DNA of 64,000 bases, taken from NCBI GenBank assembly GCA_027605045.1, contig JAQFWX010000001.1, forward strand, positions 1 to 64,000. Direction: 5' to 3'. Under the pieces are notes generated by a model. The model saw nothing but the letters and a program-made list of their open reading frames with translations. It was not told the origin of the DNA and did no database searches. The position numbers were made by a program, and so were the translations under genes. Positions within the stretch are counted from its first letter, which is position 1. Each line of letters begins with the position of its first letter. The DNA is from Phallus indusiatus. Lineage: Eukaryota; Basidiomycota; Agaricomycetes; Phallales; Phallaceae. Below, piece after piece: positions 55,634 through 64,000 of this stretch.

Positions 55634-58272
55634 ATGAACAGCGACGACGAGGATCTGAGACTGTAAGTGATAAAGTTAGAAACTTCCGCTACATGAGACA
55701 AAGATTGTAATCTTTTGTACAGAGCCATAGTACTCAGCGTCGAGGAAGCCAATCAGAGTAAAAAGCGTAAAATGCTAAACGAGGCAATTGTCATATCGTC
55801 AGATGAGGAAGATCGGCCTTCAAATTCAAGCTCAAAAGATAAAACACCATTGCCTCCTGCGCCCCAGCCTACAGTCTCAAGTTCCTTTATTTCCGAGAGA
55901 GCACAGCTAGAGGCCGAACGCCTAGCGCGATCTCACCAGAGGATGCTGGCTAAAAATGGTGGACTTTCTACTCCTGCGTACGATCGTGAAGTCACTAGTA
56001 ACGGGAAAAGAAAAGAAATAACAAACACCGACGAAGCAGAAGCATCTCACCCTCCGCTAAGAAGTTGAAACTTTCTGCTTCTGGTATCCCGAACAGTATT
56101 GCAAACGTTGCTTCTTCTAGTTCCAACACACTCAAAGACTCAGACTCGGGATCATATTTTTGGAATGGAGAGCTACGTCAAACTGCAAATGCACATGTGG
56201 AACCGAGTAGAGACATACGTCCTGTTTTTCGATTACACGACATACTGGGCGAGGTGCGTTTCCTGATTTTCTTCGACTTTTTTTCATTGCGGTTTTTATA
56301 TACTATTTCCTCCAGAAAAGTGAAATAAGCTTCGCCATTTTGTCGTCATATGTCACTCAGTTCTCCTGGATATACAGCTTGATGCCCCAGGACATTCCAG
56401 TCATCATCATCGGTCAACCGGATGCCACTGGAGCATCGAGCGTTCACAATATATTACCGCGTTGGGTCAAAGTCACCCCTTTTTTGAGAAATGGACGAGG
56501 TTGCATGCATGTCAAGGTGAGAAATTTGCCTCACGTCAGAACCACCTAGTCATGTATCTTTTTCAAGTTAATGCTGTTATTTTACAAATCGGGCCGTTTA
56601 CGGATTGTCATACCGACGGCAAATCTTGTAGACTATGATTGGAGGGATATCGAAAATGTACTTTATTTTAATTCTTCTTTAATGATTGCTGCAACAAAAT
56701 GCTCCCTGACAGTCTGTTTGGCTTCAAGATATACCTCTTCGCAAACAAGCAATCCGCCATGACTCTAAAGCTGATGACTTTCCGGCTCAGTTAGAAAAAG
56801 TTTTACATTATCTACATGTTTCGGATGGTTTGAGAGCTATTTTAATCGACGTTGGTTGACTTTTTATATCTCTGCAACGTATCCTAACAAAATTCGCCAG
56901 CACCCTCAGATTCCGTTTAAAGTTATCACCGATCTTCGAGAAAAATGGGACTTTTCCCGAGTTAGCCTACTTGATATTGTACCTAGATTTTGTCAATGAC
57001 GCGTAACTCCAATCCAGGTACATGCCCAACTGATTCCTTCCATCGCGGGCAAATTCGAAGGATGGCCTGCCGTTCTTCGCGTAGGGCATACACGACTGAT
57101 GCGAGCGATTCGTCAAATTGGCGCATGTGTCGATATCGAAACTCATACCCTCATGCGAAAAGGTAACGCAAATATTCCAACAAAGAGGCGAAGGTTAAAT
57201 CTGGAATGTCAGGTGCGCTTCTGCTGACGCGGAGAATAGGTGGTGTCTCTTTTCTCATGTCTCATGCTGGTACCGTATAGACCTCCTCAATCGGGTCCTA
57301 TACCCCGCCTTGGATTGATGAGTTCTACCTCTCGGCTTGCGGTATTAGCGCCGAAAAATGGCTGGATGAAGTTAAGACGAAAAGGAGCAAACGATTAGAC
57401 ACTCTAGCCCAAACAGAAGGGTGGAGGCCGTGGAGACAAATCAAAGTAAACAAATTCCCTCATACCTTTCCGTGTTTTATTCTGGGCTCACTCTTTTAGA
57501 TAATATTCCCGAGTTTGAACACCGTCCGAAAGAGCCGACTTGGCGAAGATGTTTGTCTGCTTCTCAGGATCGTCTTCTTTTTAATATGTTTTACTGTTCC
57601 TTTAGGGAGCTGGTACAATGTTCTGTCAGCGTCGTCAATGGACAGCACCAAGATTTCCTCGACCACTTTTTCATGACTCCAATAGTAAACGAGGAGCGGT
57701 CCTGATGCACACCAAGGTTTTATTTTTCCCTACTTCGGCTATTTGGAATCGCCCGCTGTTTTCTGATCCGCATCCCAGATGATTCTAGGCACTTTCGAAG
57801 AAGACATTAGTTCTTCGTTTCAATCCGCCCCTAAATTTCATTCAAAGAAGCCTTCTCGACACAATGAACACTCCTCTTCCGAAGACGTCTCAGAACCTGA
57901 GGTACAGGAAGTGAAACCTGAATATGATATTTCCCTTGTCGGATGGTTATACATTGGTTCCCATAATTTCACTCCGAGCGCTTGGGGAAATCTAAGCGGC
58001 ACCAGTTTTACACCAGTCATGAATGTATGTTTCCCTTAGTTTTGAAATATGCCCTAATATGCCCTAACTGTTTTTTTCTACAACTACAAAGATTGTAAAC
58101 TATGAGCTCGGCGTTGTAATACCGCTGAAAGACTCTAAGAAAGTAGAGGAATACGCGTGCTGGGTACGCCCACCCAGGAAATATGGTTCCGAGGATGAGC
58201 CATGGGTATGCTCTTGTCTCTTTTGAGTTTGCCGTTTATGACACGCTTTAATAGATCCAAGGAAAAGAATAA
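55634..58272 (+). CDS. Tyrosyl-DNA phosphodiesterase 1 (Tdp1)
   Basis: A repair enzyme that removes stalled topoisomerase I peptides and other adducts from DNA 3' ends. Spliced exons give an N-terminal D-D-E-D-L-R-L-A-I-V-L-S-V-E-E-A, a good ubiquitin-interacting motif, then a Ser/Lys-rich disordered part. The PLD-fold catalytic halves follow. The first HxK motif is M-H-V-K-L-M-L-L-F-Y, followed by I-P-T-A-N-L-V-D-Y-D-W-R-D-I-E-N. The second is V-L-M-H-T-K-M-I-L-G with the downstream Y-I-G-S-H-N-F-T-P-S-A-W-G and N-Y-E-L-G-V-V-I-P-L. Both HxK motifs and the S-x-N/A-W-G elements are intact. The stop lies at 58270-58272 after a final intron (58217-58254). Nuclear enzyme. Confidence 0.92.
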
Positions 58273-58647
58273 AGATACTCAGCTGTAAACATCATGTAAC
58301 ATGTCAACATGTCATGTCTAATCGATCAACCCGAGTTGACGCAGGAACTGATTTTGTATGATATATCGGGCTAATAACTCTATATTAGGACTTGTGATCA
58401 ATGAATAGTAACATTATATGGTTTCTGCCGCTCTCCGTCATGTGAAAAGGAAACGGCCTCCCGACGGACGGTCATCTTACTAAGCGAAGTTTGCAATTCT
58501 CAGTTTCTCCCCTTCCGTCGCTCTTTCGGTTTGTAAAACTCATTCGAGATTCCTAATTAGTTCTTTCGGAGCCTAATGAACCCGTCTTCACTTTAAATTA
58601 CCTGTACATTTATTATTCCTTTCTCTTCTCACCTCTCCACGTCGTAT

Positions 58648-59295
58648 ATGTCCTTCGTCAATATTCTCCTTTGTTCACAAGATTTGCGTACTAGCAGCAA
58701 TCGTATGAAGGAGTCCGGGCATGACACTCCGCGTGAAAGAATGAAGAGGGGTCATGTTTTTGGGATTTCATGTCTACTCCAGTGCTTGCGCTCCTGCTCG
58801 TCACCCAAAGGTTGTCGTTCCGGATCCTCGTCACGACAAAATTGTCAGATTCGCGGTTCTATCCCTTACGCCAAAGTTACCGTTCGTCGTCCGAGGCGTC
58901 TTCGGAAACGTCGCCCCAATGCCTATAAAAATAACCATATATCATCAAATGTCAGACAAACCGTACTTGACATATCTGAAGAGAAGAAAAAAAGCCATGG
59001 GAGTTGGGATTCGTGCTCGACCATCGAACCTGTCGTCGAAATCTTTGATTTTAAGGAGAGAGACTCCTTGGAGTTGAATGATGAATCGGACATGGACCTT
59101 CCTGAAATTTCTGACGAATATATTTATGAAAATGATGCTTACAATTTGGATTATCTTCTTTCGGGTCGGCTATCAAGATTTGTGCCGCACATCTTGGAGA
59201 CAATTGAGGAGACTGAGGCCGAATATCCTTCAATTAGGGAGCAGAGGGAAATATTTAGGCGTTCTGTAAGCTCCCGTTGTCCATTTTATATGTAA
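58648..59295 (+). CDS. Hypothetical ORF, 215 codons, basic N-half and acidic C-half
   Basis: A single ATG-initiated frame. The first half is Ser/Cys/Arg-rich, with R-R-P-R-R-L-R-K-R-R-P. The second half is acidic and Tyr-rich (D-M-D-L-P-E-I-S-D-E-Y-I-Y-E). Another frame is also open over the middle (58754-59077), so the true model could be spliced. No domain was recognised. The C-terminal half has the better coding look. Confidence is low for the exact boundaries. Confidence 0.4.
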   Translation: MSFVNILLCSQDLRTSSNRMKESGHDTPRERMKRGHVFGISCLLQCLRSCSSPKGCRSGSSSRQNCQIRGSIPYAKVTVRRPRRLRKRRPNAYKNNHISSNVRQTVLDISEEKKKSHGSWDSCSTIEPVVEIFDFKERDSLELNDESDMDLPEISDEYIYENDAYNLDYLLSGRLSRFVPHILETIEETEAEYPSIREQREIFRRSVSSRCPFYM

Positions 59296-60060
59296 CTAAT
59301 AATCTGATATTCCTGTATAGTGTATATACATCGTTTGAGTACCAAATATGTCTATTTATAATATAAACTAACGACTTATACTTCCTCCTTTTTCTTTGTT
59401 CTTGTTTATAACCTGATTGTTAGTGCACTCAATTTCATGGGAAGCCCGTAACCAAATTATCACGAGATGAAAATGTTGGAAGTCAGCTTATACTTCGACG
59501 AGTCTATGAAGACTTAATGTCTGGGTAGTAGTAGTAGCGACTCAGAGATCTCTAGATAGGAGGCGTGCTGTAGTATAACCTGATGAGGAGAAGCATAATT
59601 ACAGGTTGAATACTATATACTATCTGATATGGTCCGTGCATAAGGAAACTACTATGCGGGATATCTAATATCAGTACTGATCTTAATCAGACCTAAAGGA
59701 AGAGTATAACTAAATATAACGAGTCATGTGAGATTGCACACATAATTCCAACAGAAAACCACTGGGAACGACGCTTCAACCTAATGCATCGTTCATTATT
59801 CACTCTGGATTATGAAGATATAAAGTTGAATATATATACCTATTACTGAGTTATATGAATAAAAGCAATTTACTTTTAAAGGCGTTTATCAGCTGATGCG
59901 AGGCCTTGCATGATAACAGAACATATTAAACAAAAAAGGTTCTCGAAGAATACATCATAACGAATCAGTATTTGTAGGAGGAACAAAATCATGACAATAA
60001 AAACATTTTAAGTAAATAAATACTGCACGACTGAGAAACCAACGCGGAGCTTTTCTTGAA
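59296..60060. other. Intergenic, about 760 bp
   Basis: A/T-rich, no supported ORF. It holds the 3' flanks of the hypothetical ORF and of the Vps10 receptor gene, which converge here. Confidence 0.5.
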
Positions 60061-63000
60061 TCACTCGTCCTCGTCAAACCTCAAGACCTGGGCATCTTCG
60101 TCGACAGGAACGGAGCGATACCCGTATCTTCCCCTTAGATCAGACGAGTGCGACATGAGTCGTTCCCACGCAATCCCGGCCAGCCCAACGAGGAAGAATG
60201 GCACACTTAGGATCGTCGCAATAGGACCGGAATCCATAAGTGAGCCTGATGAGAACGAGTTGACGGAACGGTCGGGAAGTCGAATATTACTAAAAAAATA
60301 TTGGCATAATCATTCAGTCGCCAAACCATGATTACGTACCCTCTAGCAAGTCCGCTCTTTTTGGTATAGAACCATGCTGCCGCTCCACATACAGCAAAGG
60401 GTATGAGGAGGATGAAGAACCAAAACCAGGCACTGCGATGTCGTGGACCAGGACAAATGTGTTCAGCTCCTCTATCAAGTCTCCTTCCATCTGTACACGA
60501 CGAATGCGGTATTTTGCGATACGCGGTTCGGTCATACCAGAAATCAACGCTGTCGTCGCGACATACGCTATCATCCGAAGGTAAAGGCGTCATACCTGGT
60601 ATGAGAACACATACGCCATCTTCATTTCGTATATGATTGAATTCGCTAAATTGTAAAGAATAAGAAAAAAAGGGTTATGTTTGGAATTTAGACACGTACC
60701 ATTCAAAATCGGACTCGATGCATGTACAATTTTCGACGAGTTTTTCTGCCTCTTTACGTTGGTTGCCCACGTAACACGCACGATCACGAATACGGCGATG
60801 GAACAGAGTCTCAACGTTGACGAGTTAGCAAGTAAAGAACCCAAACGATTTCAAATACCACTGCTCACTTTTCGTCCAAACAAACATTGCTCCTCACGCT
60901 GTTCACTTGGGCTCCATAACTCAAAGTCATCGTCGATCGAGTTTTTGACGTCGAGAACACCTAAAAGATATTGGGCTGAAAGACAAACACTTAAATCGTT
61001 AGAAGATACTTACACTGTCTCTTAATCAGTGATGAAAAATCTACATGAACCGCAACAGTATTTTGGGATGATCGAGGATAGCGCCCGAATAAAATAACAC
61101 GCTGACTGGTATCCGAAGGGACGGTGACGATACTGAAAACATCCATAGCTTCTCCAAACTTGTATTCATGCCAGCTCAAACCTTGATCAGTACTGAACAA
61201 CACGACGTCGGTGGGTTGTTCATCATTTGTCATGACAATTAGCGAGCCGGAGTCGCAAAACTCCCATAAATGTGCGCCCTTGTAAACTTCTTCCCATGTG
61301 AAACCGCCATCCCTGCTTAGGAAGGTGTCGCAATCATTATAAGGCAAAAGATATTCGCCGACGTTGCCAATTCCAAAAATAAGACCGGGTACGGATGGTG
61401 TACTGTACGTTGCTCTGGGATCACGACGTGCAGTGTATCCGTGTAAATGGAGTGCGCATGCCTAGATGTTACATCAACATAAGAAGAGATAACATTTGAG
61501 TGGAAATTACCGTGGAAGAACAGTCGTACGGAGACTTGTTAGAGTCAAGAGCGGGAGGAGTCAGTGATTTCCAACTGCCCCCATCATTATGGGTAATTCT
61601 TGTCTGAAGCTTCTTGCTCAAACTACCGGCACTCTGGGTATTCGCGACGATGTTGATGATCGCAATACCGTCCAAACCGATCATTTTTTCGAAATCCACG
61701 AAGCCCATTCCGTTCCGATTGACATTTTCCACGGAGACACCGAAAAAGGTACCGTTTGAGTTAGACTTCAGGATTGAGCCATACTCTCCATTTGGTCGGT
61801 CCGACACTGTCAAATGGAGAAAAATCGAGTCCGTACTTGATTCGAGAATGGTGTAAGCCTTTTACAGATTTCCAATGAGTCTACTTCCATGTTAAGATGG
61901 ATGTTTACTTACGTGGTTGTTGAGACGTAAGTTGCTGGGAAACATTCCAGTAGCGAAATGTTTTCCATCGAGAGAGACTTGTAAATTAAGTGATATTTGT
62001 TCAGGGTGAAACTGGATGAGAGGCGAATCAAAAAAGGAAATTGGGTACGTTCATGACGACACTCACCTCCGCGACAATCAAATACTCCGAGAACTTCGTA
62101 AATCCAACAATGCTATCAAACAATTTGGTCGGTTTAGTGTAAAAATCAGACCCTTCCCATAATTCAAGGGGATTGTTGGGGGAGGAATGGTGTTGATTAC
62201 CACGTTTGTCTCTATAACTCTCGCACAAGATAAGTTTACGGTCAATTTTAAGATCCGTATCACGCGCCCATCCGCAACTCTTGACGTAAGTCTCGATTTT
62301 GTCCCATCTATGACCGTTGTTTGTCGTGTAGAAAGCCTCGGCATGGCAATCACCCCCAAACGTATGGCAGTCACCCTCGTCTCCCAACCATATGATCCAG
62401 TCAGACTCTTGAGGGTGGAAGGACATGAGGGGTCCACCAAGTGTGCTGGGAGGTAGTGGAGCTTCCATTGATTTCCAGCTTTTGCCGCCGTCAATGGTGT
62501 GGTAGATTTTTTTGGTTGCGGTGATCAGGTAAGCTCTGTCGTTTGAATGCGTGTGCATGTAGAAACCCAGGAAACGTTCTTCTGGTACAATATGTTTCCA
62601 GGTATATCCTTCATTAGAGGACTGATAGATGGCGCCATCGTCTAATCTGATGAGGATGGTTGACGAATCTTTGAAGTATTCGAACTGATGATGCGAAGAC
62701 GGGAATTCAAACTGGAGATAGAAATAAGATGAGGATAACTAGAAGCCGGGGAAGGAACGTACTGTTTGGTGAGAGATCTCTCCGGGTGGTAATTGTGCTG
62801 TAGATATAAACATTACGGATTTACCATAACAAGAATAAGGGGGAGAAAAAGAACTTGCCTTTAGAACATTCCTTCCTCACTTTTTCATCTTTCTTGACGC
62901 CGCCTTTGCACGTATTTCCCGGGATAAGTCGATACCCACTTGATCCCAAGTACGTCCCTTCAGGGTCTTCACATACATTTGCGGAAATGGGTTCTGGACC

Positions 63001-64000
63001 TTGCGGAACACATTTTCCATCCTCGAGAACATAGTTGAAATCGCTGTTCAATGATTAAAAAAAACAGATATTTCGGGTTAAAGTGTTTTAGACAAGTACC
63101 ATTCATAATCTTCGTCCTCGCATTCACAATTCTCTTCATGCTCGACAGGGTCTGTAAATTTATCGCCCATGTAGCAGTTGGCTTCGGGTTTCTTGCGATT
63201 ATACCATTGCTGGGATATAAAAAAAAGCAATTAGCAGGTTCCTTCATTAGCAGTGGTGTCATCAACTCCACCTTGTGCCCCATGACGCACTCTCGCCCTC
63301 TTCCATTCCTAGCGTACCATCGTTCTATATCGTTGTCCGTACATTTTGGACGTGACAAAGTCGCAAAGTCCAAGAAAATGACTGCATGTGGCGTCTTATC
63401 GTTACCCAAGGATCCGCGGTCCACCGTTCCCAGAAGCAAAAACTTTTGCGACGTTGAGTCGGGAACTTGAGTTAATGCTCGAGCCCGGACTTTTATGGGA
63501 AGTTGCAAAATTTGCCTGTTTTATTGTGCGAAATTAGTTCATCTGTTTTACTTGCAATCATTTTGTGTGTGAGATCAAAATATTACTTACCAGTCTTTTC
63601 CGGAATTCGTAGAATAAAGGACTTCGTCGGTATTTTCTTTGTCGTTAACAATGACCATGGTGCTTCCTTTATCTCCAAACTCGTATAGATGGCTGCCGAT
63701 ATGAACCATCGTCCAGGACACACCGCCATCCGTGGACAAGAATGTATCACATTCAGAATAAGGACGAAGTTGGGGCCCGATAGTTCCAACACCAAGTACG
63801 AACCCTGGTGCGGGAGAGGAGAAAACGCGGCCGATATTGTGTGGTGAACTCACGGAATGCAAGTGGAGAGAGCATGTGCTGAGGTGGGAAGTGTCGCATC
63901 CGATGGAGTCACCTTTGGCGTCTTTCTCCGGTGCACGAAGGGGTGCCCAACTACTGCCGTCGTCGAAAGTGGCCAGAGTTTTGATGATCTTTTCTGCGCC
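60061..64000 (-). CDS. Vps10/sortilin-type sorting receptor, C-terminal part (runs off window)
   Basis: A Golgi-to-endosome receptor for vacuolar hydrolases. Minus-strand exons carry repeated Asp-box/BNR elements of the ten-bladed propeller: [13 protein letters not shown] near 63730 and [13 protein letters not shown] near 61310. Each is followed by the H-L-Y-E-F or H-L-W-E-F and D-x-G-S motifs, so two Vps10 domains are present. Between and after them are Cys-rich 10CC-like segments (C-K-G-G-V-K-K-D and similar). The C-terminus has one membrane helix ([13 protein letters not shown]), a [11 protein letters not shown] cytosolic tail and the stop at 60061-60063. The N-terminus lies beyond position 64000. 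Confidence 0.92.

Overview
This is a chromosome end from a filamentous basidiomycete, most likely an agaricomycete. The evidence is the dense short introns (about 50-70 nt, GT-AG), the micro-exons, and the gene content: an AA9 polysaccharide monooxygenase, polyporopepsin-like aspartic proteases, a GMC oxidoreductase, a secreted PLC-like phosphodiesterase and a DUF6533-like membrane protein. The window opens with a 7-nt telomere array (CCCTAAA) at 1-213 and runs inward.

Layout. 214 to about 11,100 is a gene-poor subtelomere whose + strand is purine-rich. It holds diverged, repeatedly duplicated segments dotted with splice-donor-like signals that all point to the minus strand. 11,490-12,590 is a 21-nt minisatellite. 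12,600-19,560 is a transition zone with orphan ORFs, a nonsense-interrupted fragment of a group III hybrid histidine kinase (HAMP units), an AT-rich island and a decayed cytochrome P450. From 19.9 kb on there are conventional genes. 19.9-24 kb has an aspartic protease and an AA9 LPMO, both minus. 24.4-25.8 kb has a multipass membrane protein (+). 27.5-37.9 kb has a GMC oxidoreductase (+), a cyanamide-hydratase-like HD protein (-), a DAHP synthase (-), a PLC-like phosphodiesterase (+) and an MFS sugar transporter (-). 39.4-41.6 kb has a single-pass membrane protein (-). 44.4-46.4 kb has a second aspartic protease (+). 46.6-49.1 kb has a GH13 alpha-glucosidase (-). 52.1-52.6 kb has a small secreted protein (+). 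54.0-54.8 kb has a possible UBZ4-type zinc-finger protein (+). 55.6-58.3 kb has tyrosyl-DNA phosphodiesterase 1 (+). The minus-strand Vps10/sortilin receptor gene runs off the right edge.

How the genes fit together. Several products act in plant-matter breakdown and uptake: AA9 LPMO, two secreted aspartic proteases, GMC oxidoreductase, alpha-glucosidase and sugar transporter. The GMC/HD-hydratase/DAHP synthase/transporter neighbourhood could be a small aromatic or nitrogen-metabolite locus, but that is inference. Tdp1 with an N-terminal ubiquitin-interacting motif lies next to a gene with a predicted UBZ4-like finger, which suggests a DNA-repair/ubiquitin theme.

Gene models were spliced by eye. 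For most, reading-frame phase was checked across every intron (LPMO, the 44-kb protease, PLC-like, GMC, HD protein, secreted protein, DUF6533-like). Family names come from recognised motifs, not from database searches.
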